Below are positions 24,947 through 33,537 of a DNA stretch of 64,000 nt, in pieces. A program made the translations under genes and the position numbers. The notes beneath the pieces were generated by a model. The model was not told the origin of the DNA. It saw only the letters and a program-made list of their open reading frames with translations, and made no database searches. The stretch covers positions 500,879 to 564,878 of the forward strand of contig BPIR01000003.1 in NCBI GenBank assembly GCA_026004215.1, given 5' to 3'. The number at the start of each line of letters is the position of its first letter. Position 1 is the first letter of the stretch. This DNA comes from Candidatus Binatia bacterium. GTDB lineage: Bacteria; Desulfobacterota; Binatia; HRBIN30.

Positions 24947-25768
24947 ATGCTGTCGAGGTGGGGAAAAAATCTGCACAAGCAAGTGCGCCCCCAAGGGTTG
25001 GGAGAGTCGAGGTTGCTTTTGTCCTGCTGCGTGGCCTTCTGGGTCTTATTGGCTGGTTGCCAACAAGGTCCCGATCGTGGTTCGCAAAAACAGGGGTTAC
25101 AAGCTGCCCCTACTGTGGATTTGGCTACCGCGGGCCGCGTGAACGTTCGCGTGCGCTTCCAGGGAGAACGCCCACAGCCCAAACCCATCGTCATGCGTAG
25201 TGCGCCCCAGTGCATGGGCCTTCACTCCGGCCCCGTTTACGATCAGGCCGTCGTTGTGGGTGAGGATGGGCGGCTTGCGAACGCGGTCGTGTGGGTGGAA
25301 GAAGGACTTCCGGAAGGTGGGTTTCCTGTGCCAGAGGAGCCTGTGGTCATTGACCAACGTGGCTGCTTGTACGAGCCGCGAGTTGTGACGGCGCTGGTCG
25401 GACAGTCTGTCGAGTTTCGCAACAGCGATCCGGAGCCGCACAACGTGCACACGAAACCAAAGTTCGGTCGTGGCACCAACTTTATGCTGAGCCGCACGGG
25501 TACGTCGCGGATCGTGCGGTTCGAAAGGCCTGAAGTTGCAGTGCCCGTAGGGTGCGACGTCCACCCGTGGATGGTGGCGTATATCGCAGTGCTGCCCCAT
25601 CCATTTGGCGCCGTGACTCGGCTGGGAGCGGACGTTGTGCTCGGCCCACTGCCCCCTGGAAAGTATACGGTGGCGGTGTGGCACGAGAAATTCGGTGTAC
25701 GTCGCCAAACGGTCAATGTGGGGCCCCAAAGCGAGGTCTCGTTGGAGTTCATCTTCGGCGATGCGTAG
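24947..25768 (+). CDS. cupredoxin-like (plastocyanin-type) lipoprotein
   Basis: A 273-residue protein with a lipobox (WVLLAGC, Cys about residue 38) and so a predicted lipid anchor. The C-terminal half has a type 1 copper-site arrangement: EFRNSDPEPHNVHT (His) and then PVGCDVHPWMVAYIAVLPHP (Cys, His, Met). A further beta domain (PPGKYTVAVWHEK) resembles carboxypeptidase-regulatory folds. It may carry electrons in the periplasm. The ATG at 24947 has GGAGAGG upstream and follows the Fur gene by two bases, making it the last gene of the redox operon. Confidence 0.8.
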   Translation: MLSRWGKNLHKQVRPQGLGESRLLLSCCVAFWVLLAGCQQGPDRGSQKQGLQAAPTVDLATAGRVNVRVRFQGERPQPKPIVMRSAPQCMGLHSGPVYDQAVVVGEDGRLANAVVWVEEGLPEGGFPVPEEPVVIDQRGCLYEPRVVTALVGQSVEFRNSDPEPHNVHTKPKFGRGTNFMLSRTGTSRIVRFERPEVAVPVGCDVHPWMVAYIAVLPHPFGAVTRLGADVVLGPLPPGKYTVAVWHEKFGVRRQTVNVGPQSEVSLEFIFGDA

Positions 25769-26394
25769 GCTTTCGAGAGCCCGTTGAAGAATGGCTGAAG
25801 GGCTCGGTTGGCGCTCGTCGGGGGCTCAGTGCGCGGGGATCGAGTTTGTTCACGGCAAGTTCGCGAGATCGAACGTGTGAATCGCCCGTGCGCGGAGCAT
25901 TCGCGGGAGCAAAGATTAAGGAGTCGAACGGAATCTGGGATGCCGGCGGCGACGGCCACTGTAAGCCGAAGCCCGTCAAAAGTGCCACCAGAAGCAGGCG
26001 CAAACACACTGCCGGCGCAACGCTCGGCTGCCCGTTCTTTGGCTCGTCGCCAGGGGCACACAGACCGCCACGTTCGGATCGAGCCACAATCCTCGGGCTA
26101 TACCGGTTCCGCTTCAAGTAAAAAGCGTCTCCCCAGAGAACGCAGCCGCTCGTGTGTTGCCACCCCCTGTTTCCCCTTCCGTCGTTTGTCAATTGCGTCA
26201 CGCGGACCCCACCCGGCCTGTTCGGGGGATATTTTTTAGCCGGCTCCGAACCCATGTGTAGTTGTCGCTGAGTTAAAAGATATCTCTGCCTTCTACGGAG
26301 AGGTCGACCGCAGGCCGAATGAGGGGGGCGAATGGCGAGCGGCAAGCAGCGAGGGGCGGCCAGTGAATAGTGAATATCGAATAGCCAGCGGCCT
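25769..26394. other. non-coding stretch with no recognised gene
   Basis: About 630 bases without a protein or RNA that I can recognise. Open frames exist on both strands but have atypical composition and no ribosome sites. One minus-strand frame contains a hydrophobic stretch but no homology that I can see. It leads into the repeat cluster that follows. Confidence 0.5.
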
Positions 26395-26401
26395 GGAAGC
26401 C

Positions 26402-26880
26402 GTAGGGGCCCGGCATGTCGGGCCCCTACAACCTGCGGGTCTCCCGGCACCCACCGCGGGGGTAGGGCGACCACAAGGGTCGCCCCTACAACTTCCGCGC
26501 GGGGAAGCCCCTACAACTTCCGCGGGAAAGGTACGATCGTCCAGTATAGGGGCGCACGGCCGTGCGCCGCTACGTTTCCCGGCATTCGCTCGCTTCGCCC
26601 GAAACTCGCTCTCGCCCTAGCCCGCTCCCTGAAAGGGAGAGGGCCTTTTCCGCAAGGGAGCGGTATCTCTTATTTCGGACATGCGATGCACAAGGGGGCC
26701 GCGTGAGGGGGCTCTTCCGGACACCGGGCAGTGTGCCACGGCCGATCACGGCCGTGGTGGGCCCAATCGCAAGGTCGTTTGCGTGCGACTCGTGCGCTGT
26801 GGGGCGATCTCCTTTTGCGTGCGCGTCTGCCGGCGGACCATAATAGTAGGGGCGGGCCTTGTGCCCGCCCGCGGTGCTCA
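26402..26880. repeat. cluster of REP-like palindromic units (GTAGGGGC type)
   Basis: Several palindromes share a TAGGGGC core: GTAGGGGCCCG...CGGGCCCCTAC (26402-26429), GTAGGGCGACC...GGTCGCCCCTAC (26462-26489), TAGGGGCGCACGG...CCGTGCGCCGCTA (26547-26572) and GGGCGGGC...GCCCGCCC (26850-26870). Half-units such as CCCCTACAAC are scattered between them, along with a CCCTGAAAGGGAGAGGGC hairpin near 26627. They resemble intergenic REP elements that are moved by REP-associated transposases; none is encoded here. Confidence 0.7.
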
Positions 26881-26885
26881 TCTGG

Positions 26886-27450
26886 CGCGGGCAGAGTCAG
26901 GGGCACTGTGGCAGCGAAACGCCGCTGTTGCTCTTGCTTCACGGCTTCGGCGGTTTGCCGGAAAAGTTCGAGGCGCTGGCTCGGAATTTAGCGGCCGGCG
27001 GCCTAACGGTGGTGGCAGTGGCGTTTCCGCTGACGAACGAGAACGCCCCGGGTGGGCACGGCACCGCACTGCGAGACGTGATCAACCAGCCCGCCGACGT
27101 GCGTTTCGTCATCGATGCCCTGCTGGCGGGACGAGACATACCCGGGCATCCTCTGTATTGCCGCTTCCATCCCCAGCGCATTGCCGTGCTGGGCCACTCG
27201 CTCGGGGCGGTCACCCTCATGGCACTCCTACGAAAGCAGTGTTGCGTGGAGGGCCGCATTGCGGCAGCGATCTTCGTGGCTGCACCCGTCTCTTCCTGGT
27301 AACTGTCCGCGCCTCCGATCCCGGCCCCGATTGGTGGTCGAACGTTCGGTCGCAGCGTTCATCCGGGCGGTTGTCTTGGGCGCTCGTGCAGAGTTGGGTA
27401 CCGTGTTGGCGGAGCTAGAAGCCGAAGGGCACGAAGTGCGTTTCGAGTGA
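26886..27450 (+). pseudogene. truncated, frame-shifted alpha/beta hydrolase
   Basis: The frame to 27302 encodes the core of a chlorophyllase/acylhydrolase-like protein: LLLLLHGFGGLPEKFEALA, AVAFPLTNENAPGG and the nucleophile elbow RIAVLGHSLGAVTLMALL, ending abruptly after FVAAPVSSW. A different frame then continues to 27450 with VVERSVAAFIRAVVLGARAELG, which looks like the C-terminal helix of the same family. The middle with the catalytic Asp and His is gone, and the N-terminal secretion part has been replaced by REP-like sequence. I read it as an internally deleted remnant. Confidence 0.6.
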
Positions 27451-27589
27451 TTTGCCGCACGGGACACGGGCTAGATTCCTGCCCCATGCAGGCTCGCCGG
27501 ATTGCGCGACGCCTTCCGGGCCAGGGTCCGCAACGTGGATAGCCGGTTTGAATTTTGTTCCGAACCGTGCCTTGAAAGGGGGCGGGCAG

Positions 27590-28344
27590 AGTCATCGAGA
27601 AGATCCAGTTTGACGAATCGAACAATTTCCAGGCGTGCACGATTTACCGTTACGACGGTTGGGCCGGCAAATTTCGGTGGCGCAAGCGGAGTCGCCAATC
27701 GAGAACTCCGACACCGGCCCCACTATGACGCGCACACGGACCACGGCGCAGTCGGATTCTGTCGGGAGGAAAATCCGCGTGACCGATCCCGACTCTGGGG
27801 TATGGCAATATGGCTACGACCTCGCGGGTAACCTATCGCGCGAGACGACCCGGACCCGAGCGGAGCGGTGTCCGGGCTCGAGGCTGTGATTGGTTGGGCG
27901 GTAGTGCTGTTGGCGGCGGAGGTGGCCAGCGATGTGGATGTGCGCACGGGGTCTGTGGCGGCGGCGCTCGAGGCGGGCGCGCTCACGTTCGTGTCGAGGG
28001 TGGCCACGGGGGTGGGCGCGTACGCTGGGCTGCGTGGGCTGGCGGCGCATGTGAGTGCAAGCACCACGGGTATCGTCGACAACGTGCTGGCCATGGTCGG
28101 GCTGGCCAGCGGCGCCTACGGTGCTGTCGAAGCCGGCTGCAACGGGACGTACGCCAGCGCCGCGGTGGGGCCATCCGACTCGCCGCAGGGGCGTATCGGT
28201 TGGCGAGCCAGAACAACCCATGGACGGGTGCCTAACCGAACGGGAACGTTGATAAGGGCACGCAGTGCGGGCAGAGCGCTCCCATGTGCGCGCAACGTGG
28301 TGGCATCGGCATCGCAGAAGATGTCGAGGCGTACGACCGCATAG
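27590..28344 (+). pseudogene. remnant of an RHS/YD-repeat protein
   Basis: One frame contains a YD repeat, VTDPDSGVWQYGYDLAGNL (near 27780-27836), the signature of RHS proteins; it stops at 27889. A second frame (27868-28344) then encodes an Ala/Val/Gly-rich hydrophobic stretch of about 90 residues of the sort that precedes RHS C-terminal toxin tips. The two parts are in different frames, and there is no RHS core cleavage motif. I take this as a decayed fragment of a polymorphic-toxin gene. Confidence 0.5.
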
Positions 28345-28957
28345 TGGAGGATCCAAAACAGGACGGAACGACACGCAAGCTAATCGAGTCGCCGGAGCGG
28401 CGCGAACGCGGTATCCTGATCGTGAGGACCAACTCGTGCCGCCGCAACGTTTTTTATCGAGGCTTGGGAGCGATTGATTGCGAGCCGACCAGCGCCTTGG
28501 TGACACCTGTATGCGACTTGCACTCACCCGCATTAGGGCTTGCTCATGCGTGGGCGCACGCTGGGGGATCTAGGCCTGTCGGCACTTTTGCGGGAACTCA
28601 GGCTTCCCAAGCGATTAGTGCCGGTTTGTCCTTTTGGGAGTGCGGACGAGATTCGGGTGGTGTTCTTCCGGGGGGAGGGTGAGCGCGTCGCGGTGTTTAG
28701 GCGAGGGGTGTGCTGGATACACTTTGGCGGGCAGCCTTTGCGAATGTGTCGGGTAGCGAATGATTGCCGCCAGTGAGGGACATGCGAGGGCGTACAGGTC
28801 TGAGCTAGCAGGGTTTTCGATGTGCCCCGTTGACCATATGGGAGTGAATGGCGAAGTCCCTTTCATAAGGGACGGAAGAGATCAGGGGATGTTTTGATGT
28901 CTTGGCGAGAGCTCCAGTTCTTTGGCTCGATGAAAACACCTCTCCGAGGAGAAGACC
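28345..28957. other. accessory stretch with no convincing gene
   Basis: Overlapping short frames (28284-28682 and 28540-28776 on the plus strand) lack ribosome sites and known domains. They could be remains of an RHS tip or its immunity gene. A small hairpin GTCCCTT-TCAT-AAGGGAC lies at 28856-28873. The last ~30 bases hold the ribosome site of the dehydrogenase gene. Confidence 0.4.
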
Positions 28958-29905
28958 ATGAAGGCCCTGGTGTTCGACGGTGAAGCCGCGAGGGTGGTGG
29001 ACCACCCGGAACCGACGGCAGATAGCCAAACCGCGCTAGTGAAGGTTCGAATGGCGGGTGTCTGCCGCACGGACTTGGAGCTGGTCAAGGGCTACATGGG
29101 TTTCCGAGGGGTCCTAGGACATGAAATGGTCGGATGGGTAGTGGACGGCCCACCGCAGTGGCTGGCCGCCCGCGTGGTCGCGGAGATCAACTTTGCCTGC
29201 GGGGCTTGCGCGCTGTGTCAGCGTGGTCTTGGCCGACACTGTCCGACCCGCCGGGTCATGGGGATACTGGGTGCCGACGGTGCCTTTGCCGAGTTGGTGG
29301 CCGTCCCAGTAGCGAATCTCCATCGGGTGCCCGATTCTGTGCCCGACGAACTAGCGGTGTTCACCGAGCCTTTGGCCGCTGCTTTCGAGATTCTGGATCA
29401 GGTGCATGTAGAGCCCGGAACGGATTGCGTCGTTTTGGGCGATGGCAAACTCGGGCTTTTGATCGCCCAGGTGCTGGACGGGGCCGGAGCACGGGTGGTG
29501 GCCGTTGGCAAGCACGAACGCAAGCTCGCCATCCTTCGAGAGCTGGGAATCCAAGCTGTAAGGTCGGATCAGTGGAAGCCCGAGCCGGCCGATCTGGTTG
29601 TCGAGGCAACCGGTTCCCCAAGAGGCTTTGCTGCCGCCATGCAGGTCGTCCGGCCGCGCGGCACCTTGGTTTTGAAAAGCACGACCGCCCTCGGCGCCGA
29701 CGTGAACCTTGCTCCGTTAGTCATCAACGAGATCAATGTCGTGGGCTCGCGCTGTGGCCGCTTCCCTCCGGCGCTGCGCGCACTTGCCCGCGGAGATGTT
29801 CAGGTTCGTCCTTTGATCACTGCACGCTTTCCGTTATCCCGCGCGGACCAAGCCCTCCTGGCGGCGGGCCAACCAGGGGCTCTCAAGATACTCATCGAAG
29901 CATAA
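28958..29905 (+). CDS. zinc-dependent alcohol dehydrogenase (MDR family)
   Basis: A 315-residue medium-chain dehydrogenase. The catalytic zinc ligands are in GVCRTDLELVKGY and LGHEMVG, the structural zinc site in CGACALCQRGLGRHC, and the nucleotide fold in CVVLGDGKLGLLIAQVL, where the usual GxGxxG reads GDGKLG. It is somewhat shorter than the common 340-350 residues. The start has CGAGGAGA just upstream. The substrate is unknown, perhaps a sugar alcohol or threonine-type secondary alcohol. It borders the decayed accessory region, and no pathway partner is adjacent. Confidence 0.88.
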   Translation: MKALVFDGEAARVVDHPEPTADSQTALVKVRMAGVCRTDLELVKGYMGFRGVLGHEMVGWVVDGPPQWLAARVVAEINFACGACALCQRGLGRHCPTRRVMGILGADGAFAELVAVPVANLHRVPDSVPDELAVFTEPLAAAFEILDQVHVEPGTDCVVLGDGKLGLLIAQVLDGAGARVVAVGKHERKLAILRELGIQAVRSDQWKPEPADLVVEATGSPRGFAAAMQVVRPRGTLVLKSTTALGADVNLAPLVINEINVVGSRCGRFPPALRALARGDVQVRPLITARFPLSRADQALLAAGQPGALKILIEA

Positions 29906-30034
29906 TGCGCGCGGACGGTTCCGCGTGCCAAGGGAACGCGTGCCATCCGCGCGCGGCAGGAGAAGGAAGAGGTACCCTTGTTATGGAAACTGCAGTTCGA
30001 ACTTGTGGGTTTGCGGCAACGCCGGAGCGAAGCT

Positions 30035-30802
30035 TCAGAAGCCCTTGAGCTGCGCCGCGCGGTCGTACAGGTGGTAAACAAGCATCCAGCCCGCAAACAC
30101 CACCAGCGTAATGGCAATGGGGTTGGCGAAGCCAATCCAGCTCACCGCATGTTGGCTGACCATGAGCATGAGCAGCGGTACCGACATGTATGTGTTGTGT
30201 CGGGATCGCTGGCCCGCCAATGCCACGAGCGCGGGGTCGGTAGGCTGCCCTTGTTTGATCGCTTGGATGATTTGTTGCTGTGCAGGCCAAATCCGGAACC
30301 AAACGTTGAACGCCATGATCGTACCAAAGGTGGCACCCAAGTGGATCGCGTAGCCCCGCACGCCGAACCCACCGAGGTGCTCGAACAGGACCACCAGAAT
30401 TGCCGCCAAAACGAGCCCCGCAATAAAGGCAGCGCGCAACTCGCTCATGATGGATTTGACGAGCGCGTCGTAAATAAATGGACTCGCAAACACGAGAACA
30501 ATCATCAAAACCGCTCCCACCGACCAGCCTTCGCCCGCATCGAACAGTGCGCCGCCGTGGTAGTACACGAGCAGGAGTAGCAGCACTCCCGTGATCCACG
30601 TGAATGCGGCACCCCAACGGAACCAAAACAAAACCCTCGGCCGCAACTCGGGAATGACCTTTTTCTTTGCCTCTGCGTCCAGCGTCGCTTCGAAGTTGGC
30701 ATTGACGAAGTTCAAGAAGTACAAGTGCCCGATCCATAAAATGCCGAAAAGAACGTGCAGCCAGCGGAAAATTGACTCCAGAAAGCTCATCACAGCATCC
30801 AT
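30035..30802 (-). CDS. urate hydroxylase PuuD-type membrane domain protein
   Basis: A 255-residue membrane protein with about seven to eight helices that matches the membrane part of PuuD (urate oxidase N-terminal domain family): FLESIFRWLHVLFGILWIGHLYFLNFVN at the start, RPRVLFWFRWGAAFTWITG, then IHLGATFGTIMAFNVWFRIWP and RSRHNTYMSVPLLMLM. The His residues of these blocks may bind haem. The C-terminal cytochrome c domain of full PuuD is missing and no urate catabolism genes are nearby, so urate oxidation is not established. The ATG at 30802 is preceded by AAGGAGGGG with ideal spacing. Confidence 0.85.
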   Translation of the reverse strand: MDAVMSFLESIFRWLHVLFGILWIGHLYFLNFVNANFEATLDAEAKKKVIPELRPRVLFWFRWGAAFTWITGVLLLLLVYYHGGALFDAGEGWSVGAVLMIVLVFASPFIYDALVKSIMSELRAAFIAGLVLAAILVVLFEHLGGFGVRGYAIHLGATFGTIMAFNVWFRIWPAQQQIIQAIKQGQPTDPALVALAGQRSRHNTYMSVPLLMLMVSQHAVSWIGFANPIAITLVVFAGWMLVYHLYDRAAQLKGF

Positions 30803-31013
30803 ACGCAACCCCTCCTTGTAGTGCTGCTCGGCACCGCGGAAGCCCTCGGCAGCCTTCAATTAGGGGAGCGACTACAAGGCATAAGCCCGAAAGTCAAGCT
30901 TCGCCAAATCCTCGCACCGGAAAGAGTGGCGAAACTGCGGTCGCCAGGTTGCAGAAACGTGCGCGTTGTGTAGGTTTCCAAAGGCCGGCAAGGCAAGCTC
31001 AAAGGAGTCGACC

Positions 31014-32222
31014 ATGGCAAAAAGTTTTCGGGAGCTGATCGAAGAGGCCAAACGGGTAGTATTGGAGTGGGACGTCGACAAAGTCCGAGAACAGTTGGAC
31101 CGGGGAGGCGAGTGGGTTTTGCTCGACGTGCGCGAAAAGGATGAGTATCGTGAAGGTCACTTGCCTGGCGCGGTGTCGCTCCCGCGGGGGTTTCTGGAAC
31201 TGCGCGTGGAACAAGTGCTCCCGGACAAGTCGAAGCCCATCATTGCCTACTGCGCTGGTGGGACTCGGTCGTTGCTGGCCGCCAAACAATTGCTGGAGAT
31301 GGGCTACGAGAATGTCGTTTCCATGGCTGGAGGCTTTACCGCTTGGAAAAACAAGGGGTACCCGTGGAAGCAAGATCGACAGTTCACACCCGAGCAACTG
31401 ACGCGTTACAGCCGCCACTTTCTCTTGCCCGAGGTCGGTGAGGAAGGGCAGGCAAAGTTGTTAGATGCCAAAGTGCTCCTCATCGGAGCTGGAGGCTTAG
31501 GTTCGCCGACGGCGTTTTATCTGGCGGCTGCCGGGGTGGGAACGATTGGTATCGTGGACCACGACGTCGTGGATCTCAGCAATTTACAACGCCAGATTTT
31601 GCACACGAATGACCGGATTGGCATGCCAAAGGTCGAGTCGGCTCGCATGACGTTGCAGGCATTGAACCCAGACGTGAAAGTGATTGGCTACCAAGAACGC
31701 TTGTCGTCGGAGAACGTCTTGCGCTTGTTCGCCGACTACGACGTGATCGTAGATGGCTGCGACAACTTTCCGACGCGGTATCTGGTCAATGACGCCTGCG
31801 TCATGCTGGGCAAGCCCAACGTTCACGGGAGTATCTTCCAGTTCGAAGGGCAGGCGTCCGTGTTCTATCCCAAGAAGGGACCTTGCTATCGCTGCTTGTT
31901 CCCGGAGCCGCCTCCGCCAGGGGCTGCACCCAGTTGTGCTGAGGCGGGAGTCTTGGGTGTATTGCCAGGGTTGGTGGGGTGCGTCCAGGCATTGGAAACG
32001 ATCAAACTCATTCTCGGCGTCGGGCGCCCGCTGATCGGTCGGATGATTTACTTCGACACACTCAGCATGGAGGTGCGTGTGCACAAACTGCGGCGCGATC
32101 CCCGTTGCCCGGTGTGTGGCGACCAGCCCACGATTACCGAACTGATTGACTACGAAGAATTCTGCGGCTTGCGAACGCCTGGCCATGCGCCAGCGGTTCA
32201 GCCAGCAGTGGCCGCTCGCTAA
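31014..32222 (+). CDS. rhodanese-ThiF/MoeB fusion (sulfur carrier adenylyltransferase)
   Basis: A 402-residue protein with an N-terminal rhodanese domain (about residues 15-120; active loop YCAGGTRS) followed by a ThiF/MoeB adenylation domain (about 130-390; ATP site VLLIGAGGLGSPTAFYLAAAGVG, QRQILH, VDGCDNFPTRY, zinc pairs CYRC and CPVC). Such enzymes adenylate the C-terminus of a ubiquitin-like carrier and then load sulfur. The order is the reverse of MOCS3-type proteins, where the rhodanese is C-terminal. The carrier is probably the next gene, 12 bases downstream. Use could be in molybdopterin, thiamine, cysteine or tRNA thiolation. Confidence 0.9.
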   Translation: MAKSFRELIEEAKRVVLEWDVDKVREQLDRGGEWVLLDVREKDEYREGHLPGAVSLPRGFLELRVEQVLPDKSKPIIAYCAGGTRSLLAAKQLLEMGYENVVSMAGGFTAWKNKGYPWKQDRQFTPEQLTRYSRHFLLPEVGEEGQAKLLDAKVLLIGAGGLGSPTAFYLAAAGVGTIGIVDHDVVDLSNLQRQILHTNDRIGMPKVESARMTLQALNPDVKVIGYQERLSSENVLRLFADYDVIVDGCDNFPTRYLVNDACVMLGKPNVHGSIFQFEGQASVFYPKKGPCYRCLFPEPPPPGAAPSCAEAGVLGVLPGLVGCVQALETIKLILGVGRPLIGRMIYFDTLSMEVRVHKLRRDPRCPVCGDQPTITELIDYEEFCGLRTPGHAPAVQPAVAAR

Positions 32223-32234
32223 AAGGTGTTCCCT

Positions 32235-32471
32235 GTGCAGATTCGGGTGAAGCTTCACGCATCGCTGCGCAAGTATCTGCCGCGGGATGCCGTGGAAGAT
32301 ACCGTGTTGCTGGAATTGCCCGCAGGCGCCACGGTTGCCGAGGCGGTTTCCGCGCTTGGAATTCCCTCTGGCCATGCCAAAATTGCGATGATCGACGGGG
32401 CACAGGCCGACCTCGGTACGGTGCTGCAGGAGGGACAGCAGCTCAGCCTGTTTCCGCCGTTGGCGGGGTAG
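32235..32471 (+). CDS. MoaD/ThiS-family sulfur carrier protein
   Basis: A 78-residue ubiquitin-like protein: VQIRVKLHASLRKYLPRD at the start, ELPAGATVAEAVSALGIP in the middle, and QQLSLFPPLAG at the end. Sulfur carriers normally end in Gly-Gly; here the penultimate residue is Ala, so the tail is Ala-Gly. It follows the adenylyltransferase gene directly and is its likely substrate. GTG at 32235 was preferred (AAAAGG nine bases upstream) over the GTG at 32226. Confidence 0.8.
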   Translation: MQIRVKLHASLRKYLPRDAVEDTVLLELPAGATVAEAVSALGIPSGHAKIAMIDGAQADLGTVLQEGQQLSLFPPLAG

Positions 32472-32542
32472 TCGTCACACTTTCCGAAGCTCGGCTGACA
32501 CGCCGACTTGACTCACGCGCGCAGTGATGGCCTTTGGCAATT

Positions 32543-33385
32543 ATGGCCATTCACTACGAAAAGTCGGGGCACGTGGTCACCATCACCATCGACCGGCCGG
32601 AGGCGCGCAATGCGCTTGACCTCGATCATTTCGGCCAGTTGGCCGATTGCTGGGTGCGCTACCGTGATGACGACGATGCCTACGTGGCCATTTTGACCGG
32701 GGTCGGCGATGTGTACTGCGTGGGCGCCGATTTGAAGAAATTCATTCCGATGGTGACCGACAACGTGGAACGACTCGCCTCCGGTGGAGCCAGCGAGCAG
32801 GTGGGTGGTTCGCGTTACACCATGGCTCACAGCTTGGTGGCCGTGCTGCGGGATGGTGCATTACTGCCTGACGGCACCGAGTTTACACTGTACAAGCCGG
32901 TCATTGCTGCAATCAACGGTGTGTGCGCGGCAGGCGGGTTGGAAATGTTGTGGAATACTGACCTTCGAGTGATGGCCGAGGATGCTTGGCTGCAACTGGC
33001 AGAACCACGCCGCGGACTTTTTCCCGGCGGCGGATCGACCGTGCACAGTGTCCGGCAGTTGTCCTGGTGCCATGCGATGGAGGTCTTGCTGCTGGCCGAT
33101 CGGATTTCCGCCCAGCGAGCTTGGGAAATGGGGCTGGTCAACGCCGTTGTGCCGCGGGATCGAGTGCTAGCCAAGGCACGCGAATGGGCGGAGACGATTT
33201 GCTTAAACGGCCCACTGGCGATCCGTACCGTCAAGGAATCTGCAAAGCGGAGCACATTCTTGGATCTCAAAAGCGCTTTAAACCTGGAAATGGAGCTTTC
33301 TGCCCGCGTGTTCATGAGCGAAGATGCCCGCGAAGGAGTCGCAGCATTCCGCGAGAAACGACCACCTCGCTGGACGGGCCGTTGA
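32543..33385 (+). CDS. enoyl-CoA hydratase/isomerase family protein
   Basis: A 280-residue crotonase-fold protein: HVVTITIDRPEARNALDL, the oxyanion-hole segment AILTGVGDVYCVGADLKKF and a second one VIAAINGVCAAGGLEMLWNTDLRVM, then RRGLFPGGGSTVHSVRQL and the C-terminal helices EWAETICLNGPLAIRTVKES. One Glu of the typical hydratase pair is likely in AEPRRGL, so hydratase activity is plausible, but isomerase or hydrolase activity cannot be excluded. It stands alone on the plus strand after the sulfur-carrier pair. The ATG at 32543 was chosen to match the family N-terminus. Confidence 0.88.
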   Translation: MAIHYEKSGHVVTITIDRPEARNALDLDHFGQLADCWVRYRDDDDAYVAILTGVGDVYCVGADLKKFIPMVTDNVERLASGGASEQVGGSRYTMAHSLVAVLRDGALLPDGTEFTLYKPVIAAINGVCAAGGLEMLWNTDLRVMAEDAWLQLAEPRRGLFPGGGSTVHSVRQLSWCHAMEVLLLADRISAQRAWEMGLVNAVVPRDRVLAKAREWAETICLNGPLAIRTVKESAKRSTFLDLKSALNLEMELSARVFMSEDAREGVAAFREKRPPRWTGR

Positions 33386-33537
33386 CGGCGCTCCCACTCC
33401 TGCCGTTGTGAATGCCAAGGGCAACCGGGGCGCAGCGGGCAGCCTTGGCGTTAGGAGCGCGGCAAGTTTATCCGAATAAAGCCTTGACATGACCACTTGA
33501 ACTTGCTTTTTGTTTGGCTCCTTGCGGGTTTTTCCTT

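Noticed and set aside
25749..26474. A 241-codon minus-strand frame with a hydrophobic stretch
   Set aside because: It runs through REP-like palindromes, has no ribosome site and shows no family resemblance.
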